Positions 48,084 to 58,659 of a stretch of DNA of 64,000 nucleotides are shown piece after piece; positions within the stretch are counted from its first letter, which is position 1; each line of letters opens with the position of its first letter. The notes under the pieces were generated by a model. That model was not told where the DNA came from. It saw only the letters and a list, made by a program, of their open reading frames with translations, and did not search any database. The stretch covers positions 12,228,773 to 12,292,772 of the forward strand of contig CM037467.1 of the NCBI GenBank assembly GCA_021014325.1, written 5' to 3'. This DNA is from Plazaster borealis (lineage: Eukaryota; Echinodermata; Asteroidea; Forcipulatida; Labidiasteridae). The position numbers and the translations under genes are program-made.

Positions 48084-48270
48084 AGACTGATGCCTATGCC
48101 ACCGGCTGGCAGTGAATGTAGAGGTTCCTCAAGGGTCTATTTTGTGACCTCTCGAGCATCAGTCTTGGCCGAAATGTTGACTCAATTCATTCCATAATCT
48201 GATAATTTATTACAACATGTGTTCCGAAACGTTCGGCATTGTACCACAAGGTTCTATTTTGTGTCCTCAT
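48084..48270 (+). pseudogene. Relics of a LINE reverse-transcriptase motif, two copies
   Basis: From 48124 the sequence reads VPQGSIL, stop, PL, and from 48241 it reads VPQGSILCPH. The preceding residues read VNVE and FGI. Both match the well-known motif [G]VPQGS.LGPLLF of non-LTR retrotransposon reverse transcriptases. The Gly after Leu is a stop in one copy and Cys in the other. The second frame ends in a stop a few codons later. The two motifs are 117 bases apart and similar in DNA, so they look like duplicated or independently inserted scraps. AGACTGATGC (from about 48086) is inverted as GCATCAGTCT around the first. No other RT motif was found nearby. Confidence 0.55.
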
Positions 48271-50229
48271 TCTAATGTCTAGTTTTTGGTGGGATATTAA
48301 CAAAGCAGCATTGTGTGCTACTCGTCTGTGCTACTCCCTAGTGTCGGGATATCAAGGCACTATCTCTTGATGCATTTTCAATTTCTCTTTTCCCCCGTCC
48401 AAATCGTTCAGCTAAATATAAACGACAGCGCGTATATGTGGAAAACCCATTCGGCTGATTTTGCCATCTGTTTCTGTAGGTCGACGTATTATGTAGCACT
48501 TTGTCCGGGCAATCACCGGATGATCCACCACTCGGGGGCCGTGCTTCATCGGCAATCTGCCCTTGACGGATGGCCGTCTTCTCTCGGTCATACGAACCGT
48601 CAACAGTCGGATTAAGTGTTATCGATCAAACATTATTCAAAATGCATCTACCAAGCCAGTCGCCGTATTTTGTTCCTTCTTTTTTTTCGAAAGAGATAAA
48701 GCAGTGCGTGTAGTAATGGATTGTTTGGCTGCGTATGAATTGATGACCAGGACTGTTGTCACGGCTAGTTTACTGTTTGCCAATGTCATTTGTTAATAGC
48801 CATAGTAAGCCGTAGCCGTAAAGCAGAGCCAGAACCGCAGCCAGGGTCAAGGCCAAAAGACGCCCAATACCGACACAGTCTTCACGATTCCCGCCGTTAT
48901 GACATTGGTGCCCTTTATCACGATAAAGTTATCTCCTAAATCATACATCATTGTAACGAAATCGAGGCTAGGATGGGAATGGGATGGCCCCGTTTTTACA
49001 AAACCACATTCAAAAGTACAGTTTCTGCATAAAGGGAACAAAATTACGATAATGGTTGCAAAAGTATATTGGATTGGCATGATGGTTCGGATCGACCACG
49101 TGTAGTACAACAAATTTACATATTTAAATTGACTTTTACTATCATTGCCACAGTAGTTTCCAAACAATAACCTTAATTTGAAGAACAAAAAGTAATACAA
49201 ACATGAACTGATCAAATAAATCAATATTGCTTCTAGAATAATATACATATCGCACACACAATTTGAGTTAATTTGTTTCAATGGCAAACCTAGAGACAGG
49301 TTTCCCTTTGGCTCCTAACACCATTGACAGTTAACGTAAGACGGGTTTGGATCGCCAAGTGTACATCAATCCATTGAAATAAAAATCAGTTCACAGTTTG
49401 GTTGGTAATTAAACACTATGCTGTCGGTGTTTGTCGCAACTAGAGAAACAGTTTACCGCAGTCGAAAGATTGTGTGGTCAAAATTCATTACTTCAACTAA
49501 ATTCAGCCGAGTTTAGTATCTTGCCGGAGGCAGTAGTCGACGAGAAAATAAAGAAATACAGTTGTAGTTCCGCGAAACAGTACCCCGAAAGAACATTGTG
49601 CACGATTGTATGATTCAAAGTGATCAAGTAGTACTGTGAACCCCTGAGCGGGTTTGAGGGCGACACTTCGCCAATGTTTCAGCCATTCTTCCCGGGGTGT
49701 TGTTCCAACAGCCCGCTGGATAATCAACTGCTTATACAAACAACTCAAAGAGAGGAGGCGGCAAAAAAATATAACAACTAGGATACATGGCTCAAGTCCC
49801 ATCACTATGATAGAGAGACACATACAAACACACGCGGAAAACGATGATGCGAGATGGGATGGGACCGGAGAGCTGGCTGGGTAGAGCCACCTTCAGGTGA
49901 TGTTGATTGATAGATCCAAACATCACTGCGGCCGAGCAGACGATATTGACGGCTGCTGGTGCTGCGCGCGCAATTCCACAATGCTGAGCGAAACTTCGGC
50001 TGCGTATAGTACAGAACCACAACGTGGTGGCCTTATATTAACTCTGCGTGATAGGCATCGAGGTACACACACAGATGACGCTGGCTGATGCGCCAGAGCT
50101 AGCGGCACGTATCGGAGACTATATCTAGGAACCGTTCAACAGTAGCCGTCTCAAGTTACCGTACGGTACTCGTTAAAGTCGACTCACTGACAGTCAATCT
50201 CAAAATCGTATTTTTCACCCTCTCTCTCC
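48271..50229. other. No gene recognised; upstream of a candidate exon
   Basis: The 146-residue minus frame (48847-49287) has hydrophobic stretches but no recognised domain. Several overlapping frames at 49431-50108 lie in a GC-richer region just upstream of the candidate first exon, which could be its promoter. A GCCATAG/GCCGTAG fragment lies at about 48798-48845. Confidence 0.35.
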
Positions 50230-50342
50230 CAGATAGTGGAGTCGAAACGATTGGATTATTGAGGACGAGTGAGAGCCTGAGCCGATCATCTTCTTAAGTG
50301 GCTTTATGCTGAGGGAATAGACAGTGATTAAACACCTGCAAG

Positions 50343-50403
50343 ATGGTACGCAGTGAGGACGAATGTGACGGGCTCTACCAACAGTTCTACGCCGATGAAA
50401 GAG
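50343..50403 (+). CDS. Candidate first coding exon, gene unknown
   Basis: An ATG at 50343 in the context CAAGATGG, a good animal start context, opens a frame reading MVRSEDECDG and LYQQFYADER. It is followed by GAG and then GTGAGT, a consensus splice donor (50404-50409). The exon would be 61 bases of coding sequence ending in phase 1. The residues are acidic and polar with no signal peptide. Upstream lies a GC-richer stretch (49,850-50,150), fitting a promoter. Just downstream, at about 50448, LINE-like AT-rich sequence begins, fitting an intron. I do not recognise the protein, and I could not find the next exon in the window. Continuing the frame without splicing gives an 80-residue frame running into repeat DNA, which is less believable. 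Confidence 0.4.
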
Positions 50404-50447
50404 GTGAGTCCACCCCGCTAGCACCGCCCGAGCGTGATTGTAAAAAT

Positions 50448-50720
50448 CAAGTCAATTCAATTTATTGTATCATTTATTTTCGTACCCCCAATAAGAAAAG
50501 ACAGAATCAGTTGGACAACAAAATAGTAGTCCAATACAAGCAAAGAGTTAACATGACCAATGATAATGACACTGAAAAAAAGTAACAATAATAAGCTGTG
50601 AGTAAGGAGACTGTTCATTATAAGCTGTGAGTAAGCTGAGGCTTGTGGAAAACAGCCCTAGACATAATACAAAAACAATAGGCAAAGACAACGTAACAAA
50701 ATAAAAAAACGGACAGGAGA
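50448..50720 (-). mobile_element. LINE-like 3' fragment
   Basis: AAGTCAATTCAATTTATTGT then ATCATTTATTTTCG resembles the minus-strand (GAATT)-tailed sequence at 3600-3800. The 5' limit is uncertain and no coding remains. It would lie in the first intron of the candidate gene. Confidence 0.3.
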
Positions 50721-50978
50721 GAATGCAAAACGTACCGGTAGTGTTAGGAACAATTGTCGTATTCACGAAATATGTGTCTCGGATCCCCATTATTAGAAAT
50801 GTCTCTTAACGGGACAAAGTCCTGTGTTCTCTCTAAACTTTGTATCTAACAATCACCGCCCTTTTTAGTTCATCAAACCTTCGATATAGACACTGGTAGC
50901 TTGGCGAAAAATCTAACTTGATTCGTTCGGTGTATAAATGTCACAACGCTGACATGGCGTTAATTACTACAAAAAGAA

Positions 50979-51205
50979 ATTTCTCTCCTACCTTTTCCAA
51001 AACCAACCCTTCTATAAAGAACTAATACATGACGCCTCAAACGTTTTCTTGAAGCGTGTCCTTTAGTGTTTGTTTCTCACTCGACACAGAGAGAAGCTTT
51101 TAAGCTCACAAAATGTTAACCTTTTTGACTATTTTGACTTTACAAAGCTCTTATATATGATGCGCTTAATACGAAATGTTTTTCGTGGCTACATGATTTC
51201 CCTCG
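50979..51205 (+). repeat. Local duplication, copy 1 (empty)
   Basis: ATTTCTCTCCTACCTTTTCC, ATGACGCCTCAAA, GTTTTCTTGAAGCGTGTCCT, AAGCTCACAAAATGTTAACC and, later, ATGATGCG then AATGTTTTTCGTGG all recur about 353 or more bases on. No element interrupts this copy. Confidence 0.8.
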
Positions 51206-51331
51206 TTTTCTACCATCGCTTCCCGATTGTGCAATGCATTGAATTCTCTCCCTCCCGTTTCTTCCACCCTCTTTAATAATAATAATAATAATAACCTGCC
51301 AATATACCATTTCCCTTCCTTGCTACTTCAT

Positions 51332-51730
51332 ATTTCTCTCCTACCTTTTCCAAAACCCACCCCTTCTAAAAAGAACTAATAATACATGACGCCTCAAAAG
51401 TTTTCTTGAAGCGTGTCCTTTAATATTGTTTCTCACTCGGCACAGAGAAAAGCTTTTAAGCTCACAAAATGTTAACCTTTTTGAATATTATGAGTGCGTT
51501 CCGGTCCTCTAATCTTTTCTTTTCTTGTCCTTCGAAAAAAAGAGAGAAAGAAAACCTCTCTCTATGATGCGTTTAACATAATATTCTATCATTGTTGGTT
51601 TAGTAGCGATGTTTTTGACTCTTTTTAAATATTGTAAAGCGCTCAGTGACTGGTCTGATGTTGGGCGCTATATAAATTCTGCTTATTATTATTATTATTA
51701 TGATCAAAATGTTTTTCGTGGTCACACTAT
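51332..51730 (+). repeat. Local duplication, copy 2 (with SINE tail)
   Basis: Matches copy 1 from ATTTCTCTCC at 51332 to AAAATGTTTTTCGTGG at about 51706-51721. It carries an extra segment at about 51590-51702 that looks like a SINE or LINE 3' end. Confidence 0.75.
51590..51702 (+). mobile_element. SINE-type 3' tail fragment
   Basis: TTGTAAAGCGCTCAGTGACT and GGGCGCTATATAAATTCTGC are followed by (TTA)n. The block GCGCTATATAA.. with a TTA tail matches the 3' end of Leu-headed SINE copy 3. No tRNA head is present, so it is 5'-truncated. Confidence 0.6.
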
Positions 51731-51841
51731 GGTCTCATCTCACGACTTTCTTACACATGGCTATTGTATGATTTCACTCTTCCTTCGATGAACATTTCAA
51801 AAGCAAACCAGGATGGGTATTCCCTTTAGAAACCCTTGTTG

Positions 51842-52170
51842 AAGGGTGTTAATAACATTGGTTAGAGTAAAAAATAAAAAGGTTCACAGATTCACACATA
51901 ACTTACGTGGTATAAAGATGGTTATGATGGGTTATGACTCCCTTTGAAATATTTTTGCTTTAAATGCTATAGTTTTTGAGAAGTGAGCAAACAAATTAGT
52001 TTTGATCTCATGAGTCAAAAACTCGATGTTGAAAACACCTTTTGTTCTGGTGATTGCAATGACCGATTGAGCTTAAACTTGCACAGGTTTGTTGTTACAT
52101 GTATATGTTGGGATACACCAAGTGAGGATACTGGTCTTTGACAATTACCAAAAGTATAAACTGCCTTTAC
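51842..52170 (-). mobile_element. Diverged family C relative, copy 8
   Basis: The right part keeps TATGTTGGGATACACCAAGT, ACTGGTCTTTGACAATTACC and ACTGCCTTTA, all family C blocks. The left part and middle (ACTCCCTTTGAAATATTTTT, TATAGTTTTTGAGAA) are related but altered, and the central hairpin differs. An older subfamily. Confidence 0.6.
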
Positions 52171-52491
52171 GTGACACTCCGTCAAGACACACCCATTCTG
52201 CTATACTGAGGTAAATTCATTCAAAGTGTTGGTATAGAACTGTTATTAGCGCAGTGTCAGTGTTATCACACAATAATTTACACTGAAGGAATCAAATTTA
52301 ACACCAGATTTTTCAGCAGTGTATTTGTGTAACTCAAAATAATTAGTCTTATAGTGAAGTCTTCCTAATATAATTATAGCAAATTACAAATTGTTTGTGC
52401 CTCGTATCAATTGCTTCTGTAATAACAAAGTCATTTACCGCCATGGTGTATTCCGTTATTAAATGAAATGTATAAGTGCCAGCCCTGTGTA

Positions 52492-52721
52492 CACTGCAAA
52501 AAGCGGGTTGTTAAAATGGACACCATGGGTGTTGTCACCTATAGATACCGAAACTAATAATCAAAATGTACAACATAGGGTGTCAAAATAACACCGATTT
52601 CTGCCAACACAATTACATCGGTGTTATTTTAACACACTGTGATGTTATTATGATTCTCTCTTGGGTATCTATATGTGACAACGCCCATTGTGTCAATTTT
52701 AACATCCCCGTTTTTGCAGTG
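52492..52721. mobile_element. Family A near-palindromic MITE, copy 5
   Basis: From CACTGCAAAAAGCGGGTTGT to CATCCCCGTTTTTGCAGTG, with TA on both flanks. Confidence 0.87.
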
Positions 52722-54426
52722 TAAAAGAATGATTCTTTAAAGTTGTACACTTACCGTATTTGCCTAAAAGCTCAATTTAACTAAACTTGTAATGAAACGA
52801 AAAACTAACAAATAATATGAAGCAAGGACAAACGGAAAGGAGAAAAACTTGAGCCTTTTCTTGTGGGTTTTTTTCCAGGACAAGTTGCTTCTGTTGGCAT
52901 AAAGATATTATGTTTGTTTTGAATTCGGGTTGTTCTGACCTTTATAATAAGTACCCGTGAATAAGCGCTAAACAACGTGAGCTAAGTCCGTAAATTCTAA
53001 AACTAAAAACCCGGATCAACCAGGATCGGAATCGATCCGTAACTGGGATTTCCTTCGCAACGGTTACCCTGGATTCTTAAAGGTGTACTATCATCACCTT
53101 CCCGAGAATGTCATTCCTGAAACTATTTTTTCGATGTGTCAGATTGTGCGCGTACGGCCCTCCTGTGACGCAGTGAAATTAAGCTAGTAACTACCGGTAC
53201 CAAAAACAGTCGAAGCGCCTGCGTCTTTAAAGCGCGGGATCATCAAAACAAAAACAAGTTGTCTCTGTTCATTACCGGTAGCTCGTTAACCATTAATTGA
53301 ACGCAAATTGTTTCGTGGAAGCACAACAGAATATAAGAACCCTAGAAGAGACGAGGTTCGATATTATTTATGATAATGTTTTGCTGCCACAATTCTCTCT
53401 TGATAACTATTCTTCATATACCTCAATGACAGGCCAGTGTATATGTTATTCGTTTATCGGAATGTTGAAACGACCGTAGCCCCCACCTTTTTAGGAAAGG
53501 TGGGGGAGTGCGGAGGTTGAGGTGGGGGGGGGGGGTTGTTGAGTGCTAACAAAAATTCCAAGGCAGTCTATATTGTATTTCACGTGATCTTAAATTTCGT
53601 GTATTACAACCAAAAAAAATCGTCATTTTTATTTGTTCACAGAATGCGCGGTTTAAAAAAAAGTAATTAAGTCAAACCCAGATAACAAAAAAATATATGT
53701 ATATTACAAATAAAAATAAAATACATAAGGTGACCTTTTTTGCACGTTCAACGGTCGTCAATCAAAAGAAGAGAGACAAAAAAAAAACCCTCTTCCCAAC
53801 TAATTTACTCCAATTTCGTCCAATTTGATGTGTAGATGAAAATGTCCAATAGCGCCCGGGGCATATATTGGCTTATTGTATGTCCACATCGGCGACGTAC
53901 CGTGTCCCGTGAACATTATATTTAAGCTCTTTCCAAGTTGAACGACAACGATCTTGTATTAGATTTGATTTTTTTTCCCTCTTCAAAAAACTCCAAGATA
54001 ACAAAAAATTAAAAGTAAAAAACAAAGAATACAAATCTGTCTGCCAGGTCCAAGCAGGGCATGTGTATAAGATTGTATTAAAGAGATTACTCAGCGACGT
54101 CAGCTTTTCCAAAACGTCTGATACACACACACATGTCTTAATTTAGGTTTAGCGGTATCACCCTCGGACAAAAAGAGCGCGATGATAACCTCGCTCGCCT
54201 AAATACCCGACGAACATTATGGAAAACGTCAGCCTCCGGCCGTTTTCTTTTTTAAAAAGACCCGATGTAGTTTCGGGTGATTATTCTCCAAATTCAAATT
54301 AACGAATTCTTAATCTGAGAGCTTATACTGGGTATTAGGTACGTAGAAGAACCAATCGTTTTAAGTAATCTTCGAGAAAAGTGATCGAGAAATCAAATCA
54401 AAATCCAGTCGCACTTCTGTGTGCCT
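52722..54426. other. No gene recognised
   Basis: Short frames (53297-53479 plus, 53873-54130 minus) lack known domains. A hairpin and a G run lie at 53480-53536. Confidence 0.35.
53480..53508. repeat. CCCCCACCTTT hairpin
   Basis: CCCCCACCTTT and AAAGGTGGGGG are perfect inverse arms around TTAGG. A long G run follows at about 53524-53536. Confidence 0.7.
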
Positions 54427-54886
54427 CTTGAATAATATAAAACATCATTGAGTAAAACAAAGTAATCAGGTTGCGAAATGTTTACTATGGTTATACACGT
54501 ACGGCCTTAAAATAAACTGCAAAAAAATGGAGTGTAAAAATTAACACTATGGCTGTTGTCACATAAAGTTACCCAAGAGAGAATCAAAATTAACATCATA
54601 GGGTGTTAAAGTAATACAAATGTAATTGTGTTCGCAGAAATTAGTGTTACTTTAACTTTGAATAATATAAAACATCATTGAGTAAAACAAAGTAATCAGG
54701 TTGCGAAATGTTTACTATGGTTATACACGTACGGCCTCAAAATAAACTGCAAAAAAATGGAGTGTAAAAATTAACACTATGGCTGTTGTCACATAAAGTT
54801 ACCCAAGAGAGAATCAAAATTAACATCATAGGGTGTTAAAGTAATACAAATGTAATTGTGTTCGCAGAAATTAGTGTTACTTTAAC
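54427..54886 (+). repeat. Near-identical 230-bp tandem duplication
   Basis: The 230 bases ending at 54656 recur ending at 54886. I can see one substitution inside (GGCCTTAAAA against GGCCTCAAAA). The unit is 88 bases of flank plus the left 142 bases of a family A element. Confidence 0.92.
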
Positions 54887-54975
54887 ACCCTTTATGGTGT
54901 ACATTTTGATTCTTGTTTTGGTATCTATAATGACAACACCTGTGGTGTCAATTTTAACACCCCAGTTTTTGCAGT
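54515..54975. mobile_element. Family A MITE, copy 6, left arm duplicated
   Basis: The left terminus AACTGCAAAAAAATGG appears twice (54515 and 54745) because of the tandem duplication. The right arm GGTGTACATTTTGATTCTTG through CACCCCAGTTTTTGCAGT is present once. Confidence 0.85.
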
Positions 54976-55294
54976 ATACATCCCCGCCGCTGTACCTAAA
55001 CTGTAGCCGTATTGTACGTACCTAGGTACAACATTGGGTTATACGTTGTGGTCATGTCTACACATTGTATCGTTCAAAAGTATTTCTTATGACTGAAAAA
55101 TGTAATTCTGAGAAGACCTCGAGCCTTTGAAGAACTTATGTGAAATCAAAGTCCAATTATTAAACTTTTCTTGCATAAATCATCAAAGAAAAAGTAGCTC
55201 AATGCAACTCCTATGGGCTTCTGGTAATCAGTGGAGCCAGTTTGTGTGAAGTGGGCGTGGCTTACAGTGGAATTACGTCACACCTATGAAAAGG

Positions 55295-55440
55295 ATTGGG
55301 TCTACGTTTAGATCGGGGCTATACTTAGGCTTGGGCTACATTAATGTATAGGCCTGCAAGTTTGATGTTATAAGGTTCGGGCTTCATTTAGGTACAAGGT
55401 TGGCCTGGGTCTACATTTAGGTATCTGGCTAGATTTCGGA
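55295..55440. repeat. Degenerate GGTCTACATTTAGG-type repeat
   Basis: GGGTCTACGTTTAG, GGGCTATACTTAGG, GGGCTACATTAATG, GGGCTTCATTTAGG and GGGTCTACATTTAGG follow at intervals of about 20-45 bases. Confidence 0.5.
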
Positions 55441-55862
55441 ACCGCTGACTAACACAAGTATTTTTCAGGTCGACTTTTTGGACACATTCTGCAAACATAC
55501 ACGATTAGAATGGATGTTACGTTGTGTTTCTAATGACTATTGCCGCGCAGTCACTTCAGACGGTTTCCCGCCAATAATTGGTGCGGCGAAAGAGAACAAA
55601 CACGTCTGGAAATTTTTATGATGGCGCCTCAGTTCTACCAAAAAACAAGATGATTTTCGGGAGTTATTTTTCATACTCCACGCGAGGTTGATTACGATTG
55701 CAGCTTTGTTCTAATGATGTAACAATGGGAGCCATTACCATACAATCCTCAACCGATCTTGACAGAACTGTCTAATCGCACTGACAACCGCCGCTCAAGG
55801 ATGACAATTATTCTGAGAAACCGTTCGGAGCTTGTTCTGTTTCGGGTTAAACAAGCAGGACT

Positions 55863-56020
55863 GGGGCCGTGTCCCATTTGACGGTTACGGCTACGGCTAT
55901 CGGCTATGGCTATGGCTGAATGGCCGTGTCAGTATGCGTTGAAGTATAGGATGACCTTATATAGCAACACCCTTAGCAACAGTCGTAGCCGTAGCTCAAG
56001 CCGCCAATTCGGATGCAGCC
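55863..56020 (+). mobile_element. GCCGTAGCC-type foldback element, copy 2
   Basis: The ends GGGGCCGTGTCCCATTTGAC and CGCCAATTCGGATGCAGCC are loosely inverted. The inner arms GGTTACGGCTACGGCTATCG and AGTCGTAGCCGTAGCTC are inverted. It shares blocks with 36845-36957 on the opposite strand. Confidence 0.6.
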
Positions 56021-56127
56021 TTAAAGATACAAAGACAAAATGGAGATCTTGTTACAACAGCACACATCGTATTGTAACGTTAATAAGAACTAGTTATTAT
56101 TTGTATTTATTCAGTGATATAAATTAC

Positions 56128-56470
56128 CCAGTCAGTTTCCCTTGTGGTTTATCATTTGATATCTGAAATCAAAAGTCGCATCCCCTTGAGGTGATCCCCT
56201 GGTTGCCGTTTCCCAGGTTGTATCGTAAACTTGGGTGTGATCCCTGGCTACACGGCAGTTAACGGTTGTATGGCTTCTGACTGGCACCCCCAAACAAAGA
56301 TATTGACAAAATAGGGAGACCGCCAACATAGGGCTAGATAGCTCAGTTGGTAGAGCACCGACACGTTAATCCGGAGGTCGTTGGTTCAAATCCAGCTCCA
56401 GTCAATTTGTCTTTGTTCAACCCCAAATCATTTAAAATTTAACCAGTCAGTTTCCCTTGTGGTTTACTAT
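56128..56470. repeat. Segment bounded by a direct repeat, with tRNA-like core
   Basis: CAGTCAGTTTCCCTTGTGGT occurs at about 56130 and 56444 in the same orientation, about 314 bases apart. Between them, CAAACAAAGATATTGAC and GTCAATTTGTCTTTGTTC form inverse arms around the tRNA-like stretch. Confidence 0.6.
56332..56403 (+). tRNA. tRNA-like sequence, Asn-type, degenerate
   Basis: GGCTAGA at 56332 pairs with TCCAGTC at the 3' end with one wobble and one mismatch. The D arm GCTC/GAGC is perfect around AGTTGGTA, and the T arm GTTGG/CCAGC is perfect around TTCAAAT. The anticodon loop reads ACGTTAA, giving GTT (Asn), but position 33 is C instead of T and two of five anticodon-stem pairs fail. No intron is seen. 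It is probably a pseudo-tRNA or SINE-head relic, not a working gene. The inverse repeats around it support that. Confidence 0.45.
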
Positions 56471-57365
56471 TCAATATAAATGCTGTTACAGATTAAACAT
56501 GCAATTAATGGAGAAAAAACAATGAACAAATTAATTCAATCAACATACATTAAAAATCACGGGGCTTTGGTGGTCTAATTAAACAACGTAGTTAAACATT
56601 TATGAAATTAGACGAAAACTAATTTAAAGTGCAGTTGGTCGTTAGCTTTTTAAAGGTATTGTCTATGCCCTTTTTAAAAATTTTCTCTGACAATATTGTT
56701 TGGATTTCTAACCCTAGACCACGGCAATTATATTGAAAGCCGTCTAAATAAATAGGAATATTGTTTTAATAAATTCTACTTGGGAAACTTACCATTATAG
56801 AATCATTAATAACAAGTTATTTGTTAAGGCAAATACGGTTATATAATGCCTTTCGAGACTTCACCTTTAAGCTGAACTAATCACTCAAATCACTTGTCAT
56901 TTTGTTTTAATGAATTTACCTATCCCACGCAATCTAAATAAAGACAGGAAACATCACAATCTGTGAAGGGTGGCTTTTAGATCACTCATTGATAATACAG
57001 GACAAACACAAATTATTTGACCACAAAAATCTACTCGACCGTTTATTTATCCTACTTTACATTTCGGTCGTCCCATGGGCTCGTGCAGTGAACTTTAATA
57101 ATTACATGCAAAACGTTCCAGAATCATTGGGCCTTGTACTGTGGCATGATCAACTACAGACATTATATTAATTTTAAATGTTATCGTTTGTTTGAAATAA
57201 TTCAAAATTGGGTTGGAAATACACTTCCCCCACAACACGGGTTTAGTCCATACCAGCTTTTCAAACTCTTTATTTATTCATTCTTAAGAAAGTAACTACT
57301 ACTAAAAATTATACGAGTACGATCATTTATAAATCTTGTTTGGCTCTGAGGAGATCAATGTTGGT
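56471..57365. other. No gene recognised
   Basis: AT-rich; the 60-residue frame at 56989-57171 has no known domain. Confidence 0.35.
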
Positions 57366-57413
57366 CTCGACGTTTCGAGCAGTATACTCTGCCCGTCTTC
57401 AGGAGAAGCTTCG
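57366..57413 (-). ncRNA. Hammerhead ribozyme motif, Penelope type, core intact
   Basis: On the minus strand TCTC is followed by the full core CTGAAGA (the CUGANGA consensus). Then come one extra C, the six-pair stem GGGCAG/CTGCTC (one G-T pair) with loop AGTATA, then GAAA, C, and the cleavage triplet GTC, then GAGA. TCTC pairs with GAGA to form helix I. Helix III is only the palindrome ACGT, so two copies would have to pair with each other. Penelope-like elements are known for such minimal type I hammerheads. The extra C is unusual. The plus-strand frame at 57340-57702 overlaps it by chance. Confidence 0.6.
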
Positions 57414-58659
57414 AAGCTTGAGGCATCACCCTTCATTTTTATTTATTTATTTATGTTTAATTTATTTTTGGTCGTTCTTAATTGTTTTTTGTATTATTTA
57501 TTATGATGATTATTTGTATTTATTTATTTTGTCAACTGAACAAACTGATGAAGGGGAGAGAGTCATTGTGCATAACAGACCTAAAAACAAACAAAATAAA
57601 ATTGTAAAACATAACAATCAAAGGTATTATGTCATTTTCCAATCAGTAAAAATGGGTATATCAGAACAGCGGATGGTTCACATAAAAAAAAAAGATAACT
57701 AAATACTGCACCGGTAACGTAAGTACATAGCCATTGCTGCATTGAATCCCAGTGATATATAGGGCTTTGTTCTTGAATAATGGAACAAGATATTTCATAA
57801 TCAAATTACAAGAATGTCGATCTTAAACAAAGGGTAATAATTTGATAGGGATAGTAGAGCGAGGCTTCCCTCGGCGACACTTAGCAAGTCTTGACATTTT
57901 GAAGTCCCAGAAATCGTTACATATGTAACGTTTCTTTTAAAGGGAGTGTAAAGGAGGTGTAATTTCACTGGGTACCTTTTTTACTCTTTTGTTGTTGTTC
58001 AAGAGAAGAGTCCTTTGGGTTTTTATAACTACATCATACAACCAATTACCCGTTAAAATGCAATAGAAGGCGTGGGAATTAGGTGTTCCTTTCACACCTG
58101 GCTTATTTATCAATCCAAAATAAGCAAATGGTTATTGTGCTATTTTCAAATTGCTTTACTTTCACCGACTGGACCGTCTTTCAGACAGATGCATTTCTTT
58201 TGAGGAGTTTTTTTACTCGGATAGCGTTTAATCATTGAGCTTTCAAATTGAAACCAATAAAATTGATTTCGAAATTGACGATCTGGTAACCTGTCTTTAA
58301 TGCTCCAGATCGTTCTAAAACAGTGACAGATGATCAATTGTCATGTATTTAAGCAACCTGTAAATCACAGGACCAAGACGGTCGAATACACTCAAGTTTG
58401 AAGGGGGAATAAGAAAGGAACAAATAATGACAGAGTTAATTGGTTATCTAATGTCAAAGTCCGATCACGCTAATACCCATGGGAGCGTTTATTCGACGCC
58501 GACTAATCGAATAATGACAGTTCGCATGTCATTATTCAAAGTATAGATGCGGTATGTCAATTCAGACGATTTGTGTGGGCACGGTTTCGAGAATGAATTT
58601 TATTTTTTAGTTTTCTTCAATTTTTACCTGTCTCTGTCCCTCTTTAGTAGTCTCAAGTA
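57414..58659. other. No gene recognised
   Basis: Downstream, on the motif's minus strand upstream, lies AT-rich sequence that could belong to the same retroelement, but no coding motif is readable. A hairpin with arms GAATAATGACA/TGTCATTATTC lies at 58509-58537. Confidence 0.35.

Noticed and set aside
48847..49287. 146-residue minus-strand frame with hydrophobic stretches
   Set aside because: No familiar membrane-protein signature, and no start-site or splice context.
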